Origin: Owenia fusiformis | Taxonomy: Eukaryota > Annelida > Polychaeta > Sabellida > Oweniidae | Direction of reading: 5' to 3' | Length of the DNA stretch: 64,000 nt | Assembly (NCBI GenBank): GCA_903813345.2 | Contig: CAIIXF020000005.1 | Span: forward strand, 33,235,375-33,299,374 | Shown: in pieces, positions 58,801 to 64,000 of the stretch | How positions within the stretch are numbered: the first letter of the stretch is position 1 | Layout: every line of letters begins with the position of its first letter | The notes under the pieces: generated by a model | Databases searched by the model: none | Seen by the model: the letters and a program-made list of their open reading frames with translations, nothing else | What the model was told of the DNA's origin: nothing | Translations under genes and position numbers: made by a program

Positions 58801-58878
58801 CACCCGATAAAACATTAGCCTTGTGCAGTATTTGAAGTGTTATGTTATATTTCCAGGTACAAGAAATCACACTCGTGA
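28821..58878 (+). CDS. IDH3G: Isocitrate dehydrogenase [NAD] subunit gamma, mitochondrial (12 exons)
   Basis: Exons: 28821-28883, 30730-30795, 32237-32334, 32763-32936, 33063-33195, 33493-33626, 34083-34185, 50623-50769, 51224-51318, 52897-52957, 54162-54250, 58857-58878. All junctions are GT/AG and in phase, giving 394 residues (mammalian gamma about 393). Residues 1-40 are an Arg/Lys-rich mitochondrial presequence. The isopropylmalate/isocitrate dehydrogenase fold begins at [19 protein letters not shown] and includes [64 protein letters not shown] and [10 protein letters not shown]. The gamma rather than alpha/beta assignment rests on the VDFEE block and the C-terminus. The gamma subunit is the regulatory partner in the TCA-cycle enzyme isocitrate + NAD+ -> 2-oxoglutarate + CO2 + NADH. 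Intron 7 (16.4 kb) holds two genes on the opposite strand. Exon 6 uses the donor AT|gtaggt, completing ATG with exon 7. Confidence 0.95.
28884..29332. other. IDH3G intron 1, 5' part; repeat-like block
   Basis: From about 29070 to 29320 the sequence is less AT-rich (ggtgcggatctgg ... gggtccggcaggcccctgcc) and looks like a dispersed repeat fragment. No coding signal is seen. Confidence 0.4.
29333..29996. mobile_element. Palindromic element in IDH3G intron 1
   Basis: The outermost blocks are inverted: 'tgaagatt.gga.tc.tactta' and 'ctctagaggttagaacacac' at the left, with their reverse complements at 29930-29996. The arms continue imperfectly for roughly 200 bp. It is a MITE-like foldback with no coding capacity. 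Confidence 0.75.
29993..30645. repeat. 86-bp direct repeats flanking 0.5 kb in IDH3G intron 1
   Basis: Copies at 29993-30078 and 30560-30645 (from 'ttcaggtatcccttatattt' to 'gtcataaaggat') differ at only one base by eye. They bracket 480 bp of other sequence. They could be the direct termini of a small element or traces of a recent duplication. Confidence 0.88.
30825..31250. mobile_element. MITE with cagatgcgagtag termini (copy A)
   Basis: The left end is cagatgcgagtag and the right end ctactcgcatctg, perfect 13-bp inverted termini around 426 bp. The body matches the element at 40961-42038 almost throughout. It begins 29 bp after the exon 2 donor of IDH3G. Confidence 0.85.
31265..31640. repeat. 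Tandem repeat with aaggtcaaaaaggt units of about 125 bp
   Basis: Two main units share 'gaccttctca.ggtcaaaaaggt', 'acttgcttcaaattgacca', 'aaaatcatct' and 'tctcagaa.ttcaaat'. It starts near 'ggtcaccaccaaaaagtggt' and ends near 'ccaggtggtgacattttgtc'. A similar 'ggggacattttgtcatgtta' phrase occurs at about 59700, so the family is dispersed. It lies in IDH3G intron 2. Confidence 0.7.
31919..32030. mobile_element. 112-bp hairpin element in IDH3G intron 2
   Basis: The left arm gttatgtcactatgacgtga is mirrored as tcacgtcatagtgacataac at the right end, and the arms extend to about 28 bp. It is a small foldback MITE. Confidence 0.88.
34186..35840. other. IDH3G intron 7, first part
   Basis: AT-rich with only short spurious frames. 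It contains no recognisable gene or repeat up to the 3' end of the minus-strand lectin gene. Confidence 0.5.
35844..39150 (-). CDS. Secreted PAN / C-type lectin / AbfB-like beta-trefoil protein (6 exons)
   Basis: Exons in transcript order: 39150-38797, 38530-38479, 38275-38093, 37699-37627, 36866-36745, 36295-35844. All are GT/AG and in phase, giving 411 residues. [13 protein letters not shown] is a signal peptide. Residues about 40-115 are a PAN/apple domain ([27 protein letters not shown]). Residues about 136-258 are a C-type lectin domain with the expected six Cys (CYNN, GHC, SEYC, TEC, TFC, FIC) and the Ca2+/sugar motif QPD at about 226-228. The usual WND is WHD here, so one Ca2+ ligand is altered. 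Residues about 265-411 resemble the AbfB beta-trefoil ([37 protein letters not shown]). QPD usually indicates galactose-type specificity. It probably acts outside the cell as a glycan-binding protein. The gene is nested in the opposite strand of IDH3G intron 7. MKVTF is preferred over the upstream in-frame ATG because it starts the signal peptide. Confidence 0.88.
39378..39690. repeat. Tandem duplication, 163-bp period
   Basis: Two copies share 'tgtttcttcttttggcac', 'ttttattatgttgctcaaat', 'ggtgtatgactatg' and 'gataaaatatcaaatgtgga'. The start offset of the shared block is 163 bp. It lies upstream of the lectin gene. Confidence 0.85.
39700..40955. other. IDH3G intron 7; no gene recognised
   Basis: AT-rich sequence without protein-like frames or clear repeats. 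Confidence 0.5.
40961..42038. mobile_element. MITE with cagatgcgagtag termini (copy B), split by an insertion
   Basis: The left end cagatgcgagtag and right end ctacttgcatcta match copy A (30825-31250), and the body is the same sequence apart from the inserted 671-bp GC-rich element at 40998-41668. Removing the insert and one TAAA restores the order seen in copy A. Confidence 0.85.
40998..41668. mobile_element. GC-rich element nested in the MITE, 27-bp TIRs, TAAA target duplication
   Basis: The ends are perfect 27-bp inverted repeats: tggcctagtcacatagccc + ggccgatg at the left, mirrored at the right. TAAA lies on both sides (40994-40997 and 41669-41672). The related MITE copy at 30.8 kb shows the uninterrupted site. 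The interior is far more GC- and CpG-rich than the surrounding intron, packed with ccgagctc and cggccg words and with a foldback (ctcggtgaaatttgaa / ttaaatttcaccgggctc) near 41118-41165. Frames of up to 152 codons exist but are Arg/Pro-rich and repeat-driven; I recognise no protein. Confidence 0.9.
42151..43438. repeat. Element with tandem aaaatggcggccattttt units and (ggac)n tract
   Basis: The outer ends are inverted (atcccatcgaac ... gttcgatgggat). Inside are about five tandem units of 138-145 bp sharing 'gtgccatgcttatagtattc', 'acataccaaatatgaacaaa', 'cgagttatagtaaaatacgt' and 'aaaatggcggccatttttca'. An (acgg)n-type microsatellite is at about 43333-43382. A related element lies at 57000-57660. 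Noncoding. Confidence 0.85.
43616..43733. mobile_element. 118-bp hairpin element
   Basis: The left arm tttaagtgggtttactaaaa is mirrored at the right as tttagtaaacccacttaaa, with an inner gctcctagct/agctaggagc pair. It is a foldback MITE in IDH3G intron 7. Confidence 0.85.
44435..44595 (-). pseudogene. Diverged copy of the lectin PAN exon
   Basis: The minus strand encodes [20 protein letters not shown], then [20 protein letters not shown]. This is clearly homologous to the PAN exon of the lectin gene at 39150-38797, roughly 85-90% identical in DNA by eye. Homology stops abruptly after the HTCA codons, where a good donor (ACTT|gtaaga) appears. The second half of the PAN domain is missing and the sequence before SQTTIY lacks a clear signal peptide. 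It is either a dead partial duplicate or an alternative upstream exon: its donor phase (1) fits the C-type lectin exon starting at 38275. Confidence 0.7.
45850..46045. repeat. Tandem duplication, about 115-bp unit
   Basis: Two copies share 'aagaagggggcgatgaaaa', 'agtccaga', 'aatgaatcataa' and 'cttttagta'-type blocks, the first starting near 45855 and the second near 45972. Confidence 0.75.
46046..47540. other. IDH3G intron 7; no gene recognised
   Basis: AT-rich sequence with only short frames. It includes the presumed 3' flank of the minus-strand GPCR. Confidence 0.5.
47542..47547 (-). terminator. Polyadenylation signal AATAAA for the GPCR
   Basis: AATAAA on the minus strand lies about 17 bases after the GPCR stop codon. 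That would give a very short 3'UTR, so a later signal may also be used. Confidence 0.4.
47564..48559 (-). CDS. Class A (rhodopsin-like) G-protein-coupled receptor, intronless
   Basis: 331 residues, seven hydrophobic segments. TM1 contains SNSLTIAAI (N56), TM2 LAVSDLLLG (D84), and TM3 begins after C116, which can pair with C190 in loop 2. The TM3 end reads IERAIAI (ERA at 140-142 where most receptors have D/ERY). TM6 has YSPYL (P274). TM7 ends CNAFVY (310-314) instead of NPxxY, followed by a helix-8-like FKVALKRLF. One N-glycosylation site (NAT at 18-20) is in the short N-terminus. The small size and short loops fit amine/adenosine/melanocortin-like or orphan receptors; I cannot name a ligand. 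It sits antisense within IDH3G intron 7, and its single exon is typical of lineage-expanded invertebrate GPCRs. The start is the first ATG and gives a plausible extracellular tail. Confidence 0.92.
   Translation of the reverse strand: MSTENSLESIKQCLHINNATCTTMEDVKGKINFENKMATLRCVLYFTVSVPIVFSNSLTIAAICKFRHLQTIVNIGICSLAVSDLLLGVILPFTSFRINMPEVLNLEDEYTERWTCLSSLWGLVFTASLSFTLLGMISIERAIAITLPFFYEEHITKRVILGVITCIWIYVLLCISLLMYFNHWEPGSPCLLASVVDSTAILWIMVVQASIIGLLEAVAYGKIFQIARKRQKEVCILVMAIDKSWTKIKCWRKEMKLLKTILIVYGILVVVYSPYLILNLARSYYKAHSETLTNVFYFTKLFTFCNSICNAFVYCWRMGDFKVALKRLFSK
48600..49880. other. IDH3G intron 7, last part; no gene recognised
   Basis: AT-rich sequence. A short direct repeat 'cagtgtgttacagaatgat' / 'cagtgtgctacagaatgat' is near 49132-49172. 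Otherwise nothing supportable. Confidence 0.5.
49885..50563. mobile_element. 679-bp element, TTAA target duplication, piggyBac-type MITE
   Basis: The left end aggagaacccccgataagga and right end tccttatcgggggttctcct are perfect inverted repeats, continuing through gagagctttttagaaggaca. TTAA is present on both sides (49881-49884, 50564-50567). TTAA duplications are the mark of piggyBac (and Kolobok) transposases. It has no coding capacity and lies 60 bp before IDH3G exon 8. Confidence 0.9.
51535..51551. repeat. (GA)n microsatellite in IDH3G intron 9
   Basis: A run of about eight GA dinucleotides. The adjacent Cys-rich frames are spurious. Confidence 0.85.
51552..52890. other. IDH3G intron 9, remainder
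   Basis: No gene or clear repeat recognised. Confidence 0.5.
53240..53882. mobile_element. Mariner-type MITE with long inverted arms and TA duplication
   Basis: The element begins cagggtgtcccgaaagtatg and ends with the reverse complement ending in caccctg. Inverted arms of about 160 bp are nearly identical. TA lies on each side (53238-53239, 53883-53884). CAGGGTG termini with a TA target are typical of mariner-like elements. The centre, about 300 bp, has no recognisable transposase. It lies in IDH3G intron 10. Confidence 0.92.
54255..55090. other. IDH3G intron 11, first part; no gene recognised
   Basis: AT-rich; nothing supportable. Confidence 0.5.
55098..55292. mobile_element. 195-bp Harbinger-type MITE, TTA target duplication
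   Basis: The termini are gggatggtgtccaataatta and taattatc.ggacaccatccc-type inverted arms of about 40 bp. TTA flanks both sides (55095-55097, 55293-55295). GGG-starting termini with a 3-bp TWA target are typical of PIF/Harbinger non-autonomous elements. Located in IDH3G intron 11. Confidence 0.85.
55330..55520. repeat. Dispersed repeat fragment with gtgggtgca motifs
   Basis: The phrase (a)gtgggtgca or ttgggtgca recurs three times in about 110 bp next to t-rich sequence. It looks like a fragment of a dispersed repeat. Confidence 0.4.
55999..56010 (+). CDS. IDH3G: Possible 12-nt microexon or alternative 3' exon of IDH3G
   Basis: A strong polypyrimidine tract and acceptor (gtctgttgtttag) and a perfect donor (gtaagt) enclose ATATGGTAACAA. 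It can be inserted between exons 11 and 12 without changing phase, adding four residues (YGNK after the shared Arg). If the donor is not used, the frame reads RYGNK and then hits TAA, giving a different C-terminus. Both options are speculative without transcripts. Confidence 0.3.
56368..56634. mobile_element. Inverted-repeat element of about 267 bp
   Basis: The left arm 'gacgaaagtgtttt.aagac' with 'aagtccatttaaa' is mirrored at the right (tttaaatggact.agtcttg ... aaacactttcgtta). It is MITE-like, in IDH3G intron 11. Confidence 0.75.
57000..57660. repeat. Second element of the aaaatggcggccattttt family
   Basis: Ends atcccaccgaacaaag and (inverted) ctttggtgggat. The interior has repeated 'caaaatggccgccattttt'-type, 'gtaatcttt.ataactc' and 'tcaagatggc' blocks. 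It is related to 42151-43438 by termini and internal words. Confidence 0.8.
57688..57867. repeat. Short tandem repeat plus 90-bp hairpin
   Basis: Two copies of 'gttacaaaaaataattacct'-type sequence with 'ttatgaatcat.ag' run from 57693 to 57780. Then a hairpin from 57778 to 57867 has arms attagccttgcccaagtc / gacttgggcaaggctaat and an inner ttacttatc/gataagtaa pair. Confidence 0.85.
58128..58703 (-). mobile_element. Mariner-derived element with transposase C-terminal remnant
   Basis: Inverted arms of about 175 bp (58128-58300 and 58530-58703) start cagggtcgtcaaaaaa at the left; the right terminus is degenerate (gaccattctt). TA flanks each end. Between the arms the minus strand reads [19 protein letters not shown] and [20 protein letters not shown]. 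This resembles the C-terminal part of mariner/Tc1-type transposases (FLWGYLKDxVY... block after the last catalytic Asp). The rest of the transposase is deleted. An arm of the same family is at 6625-6794. Confidence 0.75.
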
Positions 58879-59276
58879 CGAGGACACTCTGATAATCCTA
58901 TTTCTGTATTTATTAAACCAAGTGTGGACCTTTGATTATTTGTGTGGACTAAAGTGTAGACATTTCTATGATATTGCTAACTGAGAAACCCATAAGATGT
59001 CTGAGTTGACATCTCTCATACATTCATATATAAATTAATGAAATATAAGTGTAGTTCCTTGTGCTGGTTACCTTAGAATTATTTACAAAATGTTGTTGCA
59101 CAAACATTGATCAATACATACTGTCTTTAAAAGTGTAAGTATGTGAGAACGACATTCACACTTATCTCATATGTTTTATAACGTCTTTTATTTGACCTCT
59201 ATAGCTTTTAGACTTCCACTCCGACGCTCTGATAATAATCACTGTTAGTGTATGAGATAGATACTTCTGTTGTAGT

Positions 59277-59282
59277 AATAAA
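59277..59282 (+). terminator. Polyadenylation signal AATAAA for IDH3G
   Basis: AATAAA lies 399 bases after the IDH3G stop codon, in otherwise noncoding sequence. It is the most suitable canonical hexamer I see in the 3' flank. Confidence 0.55.
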
Positions 59283-59299
59283 GCATATTAAATTATACA

Positions 59300-61120
59300 A
59301 ACATTGTTAGAACTATTTTGATTAAAATGATTTATTTGATTCCACACAAACTGTTATTCCAGTGTATCATTTGAATCAAGAGAATATTGACTGGTCTTTT
59401 ACTAGATTACTTACATGTATAAGAATAAGACTGATTTTTATCAGCTTAATGGATAAGAATAAGACTGATTTTTTATTAATGACAGTATACCCTGGCCTCA
59501 GGCTAAATGGCAGTAAATGCCACCCTTGCACCTTCCTTAGTCTCTTAGACCTATATCTTGGTATTGCCAGCTTCCTCCCTTTCAACTCTTGAAACTCCAT
59601 GCCCTCACATACTACTATTAATTAAATCTATTTTACAAGCGCAATTTCACATGTCCTTAAAATAATTCACTCCCATATAATTTGTGCAGCCAGATGGGGA
59701 CATTTTGTCATGTTAATGTTTTGTGCCAATCTTTTTATAGGGCAGTGTAACTGGTGTGCATAAACTGAACAATGTAATGTATTCTAAATCTCTATGGTGC
59801 TTACTGATTTACTACAAGAACGAAAGGGATTTCATAAGAGGCTAATTATTTATTGATAACATTAAATGTTTCACACAAACGACACCCACTGGGTGTTATT
59901 AGATCGGGTATTAGATATTGCAGAGTTGGTGGATTAAAACGTAATATGAGATGATAAAATGCAAAACCTACTCTGATGGTTATTAAAACTACAATGGTGA
60001 TGTTGATGTACCTTGATGAGTATGAGATTGAACATAAAACGTTTCCTGGTATTATAATCTCACATGAAGTCCTTAAAGGCTTCTCTAAAACTCCACACGC
60101 ATCTAATTGAAAGCCTATGGCCATAGTCTCATTGATCTAAGTTCCAAAACTACATGTACACACTTTTGGCCATAATCTCTGTAAATAATCATCAGATATA
60201 GTTAAATAAATGGATAATTAAAACAATGAATTTCCAATAAACTGCAAAAAGAATACCCTTGGAATGGCATTGGCAGAATTAACCTATAAAAAACAGGTAG
60301 GAGTTAACCAAGTTTGGACTTTAGTAATGGCAGTTTCAGCCTTTAAATTAAAAAGCTTTTATGTCATATGAATAAATAGTCTCTATTGTATATAGCTTTC
60401 AACTAATAATTGGAGTAGACAAAATAAATTGCTATAGATTAGATAACAGACATATAAATGATGTTTGAAACAAAATGCAAATGAATATGTTATTAATAAG
60501 GTTCAGATGGAAGTACTATAAATTCTAAACTAATGTAGAGATCATTTCATACCTATCATATGTGATCTTCCAGATAAAAGGCAGTCCCCAGGATTTAAAA
60601 GACTACCACGCTGCTGTAGTATCGAAACGCACGCTCAAATCGTTCTTTTGTTGTCAGGTTGCACACATTAGTAGGGAATGTAACGCTCTTGGCAATGTCA
60701 TTAACATTGGAAATCGTTTAATTAAATCACTTGTATCCCGGGACTTGTACTGGTGCTAGAAGCTCTATATCTGTGTATCTGCAACCTAATCATACAAGCG
60801 ATCCATACACATGTTCAAAGATAGGGATAGTGGTGATAGAAAGGAGGATAGAAAGGAAGATTTGGTTTCCAACGAGCTTTGCCTCAGTGACTCAGAAGCA
60901 TTGTAGCCCCTAAACAAAGAATAACTGAATAACTTGGATAGAATATTTGATAATATACCAAGAACATTGAAAATTAAATCCGAAACTACTATATCTAAGG
61001 CCACTATGGAAAAACAATTATTTCTAGATTAAACAATTATGCAATGGACAGATGGAAGTGAGGTAAACTTTAAAAATAAAAAATTTAGTCAATCAACAAA
61101 ATGAATAGAACGCTATTACC
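59300..61120. other. Intergenic, no gene recognised
   Basis: Contains a short duplicated phrase 'aagaataagactgattttta' (near 59420 and 59456), a 'ggggacattttgtcatgtta' phrase shared with 31.6 kb, and short frames only. The promoter of the downstream 7TM gene is presumably near its end, but no motif is clear. Confidence 0.45.
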
Positions 61121-61126
61121 ATTAGC

Positions 61127-61662
61127 ATGATAGGCCACAACATTTCTTCAAGATGTGACAATTTTTCTGACTGTGGTGGTGATCTTCTTTTACTTGGCAG
61201 TGGCGTTTGGTTTGATGTCATCCACATCTCTGGATTCACAAGCCTTACCATCAGCACTCTCTTCAGCACAGGCGTCCTCATCTTCGTTGCTGTGACTACA
61301 CGCCGTAGCTCTCTCGCCTTCAGGCTCCTTAAACTCCCCGAGAGACTCGTCGTGTACCTCGCTATTTGTGATCTCATGTGGAGCACGACTCACATAGTGG
61401 ACCACGTATACATGTGGGTCACCTATGACCACCCACCTGATCTTTTATGTAATGCCCTGGCTTTCCTTCTATCGGAGTTCGTGCTGGCACAAGGTCTGGT
61501 TGTATCATTCGCGGCCATTAATGCAATGGTTATCGTGGTCCTAGGGAAGACGATTGAACTCGGAAGATATGATTGGAGATTAGTTGTAGTAGCTTTAGGC
61601 TTGCCTACAGTTTGGGGCGTTGTCTTATTAGTTCTAGGGGTGTTTGGGCCTAGTGGGGCATG
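61127..61662 (+). CDS. First exon of a 7TM receptor-like protein (partial)
   Basis: The exon encodes 178 residues plus two bases and ends at a consensus donor (ATG|gtaagt) right after GVFGPSGA. Four TM segments are visible: about 34-56 (HISGFTSLTISTLFSTGVLI), 74-94 (LVVYLAICDLMWSTTHIV), 107-139 (CNALAFLLSEFVLAQGL...) and 150-172 (LVVVALGLPTVWGVVLLVL). Two N-glycosylation sites (NIS at 5, NFS at 12) fit an extracellular N-terminus. There is no LAxxD/DRY signature of class A. The layout (RLVVYLAICDL, YDW before TM4) is closer in feel to the cAMP-receptor-like/Git3/GPR157 group, an inference. A 9-codon upstream ORF ends in a TGA that overlaps the ATG (ATGA). The other exons (TM5-7) were not found before the window ends. 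Confidence 0.65.
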
Positions 61663-64000
61663 GTAAGTACATACTATATTGAGTTCCGCTGTTGAAAATA
61701 ACGTATCACGAAATCCATCATATTCCTCATGGTTTCCTATCTGAAAACCTTTCATTTCAAAAATGCCCCCTAAGATTGTATGTGATTGAAATAAGTTTTT
61801 TAAGTTATCGTTATATTGTTTTCCCTTTCAGCGACTCATAAACTATTACACTATATAGTATGCCTCTGTCCCTTTATCAATATCACTGTGATGGAAAAAC
61901 GTATCCGTTTCGGTACAAAATGACGCAGCCTCGGAGGTACATGTAATTAAGACTTTCATTTTTCAATGATTTCACGATGTAGACAGAACCTTGATGACCT
62001 TTTTGGCACAAAAGTGTGTCAGCATCATATGTTTAAGAAGAATCTAAGCGTTTGCGAACGAATAGTTCACACGACGCCAGAATTATATTTTCTCACTTGT
62101 GATACGTAAGCAGATGTTTAAAAGGGTTTACGTAAAAGACCGACCATATCTGTAGGCTTAAACTATTTATATACGTCGATTAATCATTTTGAAACTTACT
62201 GTTTCTACGGGAATCCTATTTGTACTGATTAGCGTTGGCCTATATTTAACGAAAATTTCGTACTTCTAATAAAAATAATTTTTTGTTATTTGTTATTGTC
62301 ATACTGATCACTTAACACGATGTAATGTTACTTACGTTCTCTTGTCACGATCAAAAACAAACCACTTAGCACATCATTGAAAAGCTAGTTTTGTCAAATT
62401 GAATGTAGTTTCTACCAGATTGACGTTTAACAACTGAGAAATCAAACATTACGTTTAATCTAAAAAAGGTGACAATGTGATTTAAAGACCGCCAATGTTA
62501 AGTTTTTTTGTTATTTTCATACTGAACATATTGCATGTTACATGTTACGTGCGTTTTCTCATCATGATCCAAAGTGACCAACCAGAATGAAATTGATCTT
62601 CTTACAACTGAGACATTACTTAAAACATATCAAGACGATGTTTCATTTTTCATTTGTGTTGTAAACGTACTATAACTAGTCATTGGATTTCTAGTTCTTA
62701 TTTTCCTCTTCCAGTTTTACATCTATTCATCTTTATGTAAAAATAGGCTAGGCAAATGGAAGTTTAACATCCCCAAAATTGCAACAGTTTTTAAATTAGG
62801 CTTATATTGTATATTGATATCAGTTGAAAAACATATCAAAAATGTAGAAAAATATATGCAGTGGACAAATATGAAATGTCACATTCTAGGTACCCCCCTC
62901 CAAATTTGAGTATGGGATTGTAAATATTTTTTTATTTCAAAATGGGATGCTCTTCTCAACTAAACGAGTAATATTATGATAGTTTACTGACATAAGAGCA
63001 ACTAAAAATTGTTAACCAACTATTTGAGTGCAATAATTGGCATTTCTAGCCCCAAATATCTGAAAATAGGCCATCAAATAGCCTGAATTTAATATAACAA
63101 TGTATTTATTTCTGTATCTATTCATCAGAATTGCATGAAAAAAATCAAGGAGGTTATTATACACCTGACCATTGTATTTGATAAGTATCAGGGTCATTAA
63201 GTGGATATTGAGGGTGAAAATAATATTTGAAATTTCAATATTTTACCACATACCTTTTTGGGGTGACCTTGCTTTTGTTTAATTACTTCCAAGATATGTC
63301 ATATTTGAACTCAATAGCACAACTAAATTATTTGTAAAGGCTTATTTTGTCCTGAAAACAGTTTTTTGATGTTTTCAGGAAAGGATTATGTAAAAAAAAA
63401 GTAGAAAAAACAGCAAATGCCAGGTGAAATATAGGGGGGGGGGCCTACTTTTAGTTCATAACTGCTAAATTATCAAATGTTTTTTCCTTTTAAATTCAAT
63501 TTGATATATAATATACCTTTTCTGGTAAAAGAGAGAACGATTTGTTAGAAATTAAGTACAATCGGTGGTCTAAAAATATCCTTGAAAAGGCAACAAAATG
63601 TTAAATATCCCTGTCCCTGACATCAGTTTATTAATATGAGCCAAAAAGGTAACCCAACCAAATGTTTGTTAATAACCCAGTCATTCAGCATGGGTGTGAC
63701 ATCATATTTGGCACAATTACCTTGTTCAATGTTCTTTCATTCTACTAAGTGTCATTGATCTATCCTTAATAGTCACGATTTTATGGCCATTTACAAAATA
63801 TGCTCAAAATATCGCAATGTGCCTAACTGACTGGACATCAATACCACCATTTTTTATTATCTGTGGACCTTTTTTCTATACTAACAACACTTGAAACAAG
63901 AGATAAGAATGAAGATGAGAGCCATGACACAAGATTTTTATGCTCCTGATTTGAACAACTACGTACGATACGTTCAAGTTGGCCTCCAGGCATGACACTC
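61663..64000. other. Probable intron of the 7TM gene; no exon recognised
   Basis: AT-rich sequence with a G-run near 63434-63442. I looked for a downstream exon continuing the receptor with TM5-7 and saw none, so the next exons are probably beyond the window. Confidence 0.4.

Noticed and set aside
61190-61755. Minus-strand frames of 80-110 codons opposite the 7TM exon
   Set aside because: They are shadows of the GC-richer coding exon on the + strand; the + frame has four TM helices and ends at a proper donor.

Overview
The window is animal nuclear DNA. It is AT-rich, its genes are split by introns with GT/AG boundaries, and it is crowded with decayed transposons and short palindromic (MITE-like) elements. 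The repeat style (tandem units built on 'aaaatggcggccattttt', elements ending in 'atcccaccgaac') and the gene content (a QPD C-type lectin, P2X7-type ballast domains outside a channel) suggest a marine invertebrate, most likely a lophotrochozoan such as a mollusc. That placement is an impression and was not computed. I saw no rRNA, tRNA or CRISPR array.

Layout. 1-7 kb: no convincing gene, some repeats. 7-21 kb: a transposon graveyard on the + strand, holding in order a RecQ-type helicase, a P2X7-type zinc ballast domain, a transposase-like core, an SGNH-hydrolase-like domain, a piggyBac transposase N-terminal half, a Ty3/gypsy RT/RNase H piece and a hAT dimerisation domain. All except the short hAT piece visibly carry stops or frameshifts. 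24.0-26.9 kb: EMC1 on the minus strand, complete and uninterrupted in one 961-codon reading frame. 28.8-58.9 kb: the gamma-type subunit of mitochondrial NAD-isocitrate dehydrogenase (IDH3G-like) on the + strand, for which I could join 12 exons in phase into a 394-residue protein. EMC1 and IDH3G are divergent neighbours, and each start region has the same TCACGTGA E-box.

IDH3G intron 7 is 16.4 kb and contains two genes on the opposite strand: a six-exon secreted lectin with a PAN domain, a C-type lectin domain and an AbfB-like beta-trefoil (411 residues), and an intronless class A GPCR (331 residues). A diverged copy of the lectin's PAN exon lies between them. Almost every longer IDH3G intron carries one or more palindromic elements. 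Several have readable target-site duplications: TA, TTAA, TTA, and TAAA for a GC-rich element nested inside another MITE, where a related copy shows the empty site. At 61.1 kb the first exon of an unusual 7TM receptor begins on the + strand; its remaining exons were not found.

Most notable: the lectin's domain combination, the helicase/ballast/transposase-like assemblage, the nested GC-rich insertion, a possible 12-nt microexon or alternative C-terminus of IDH3G, and the single-exon EMC1.
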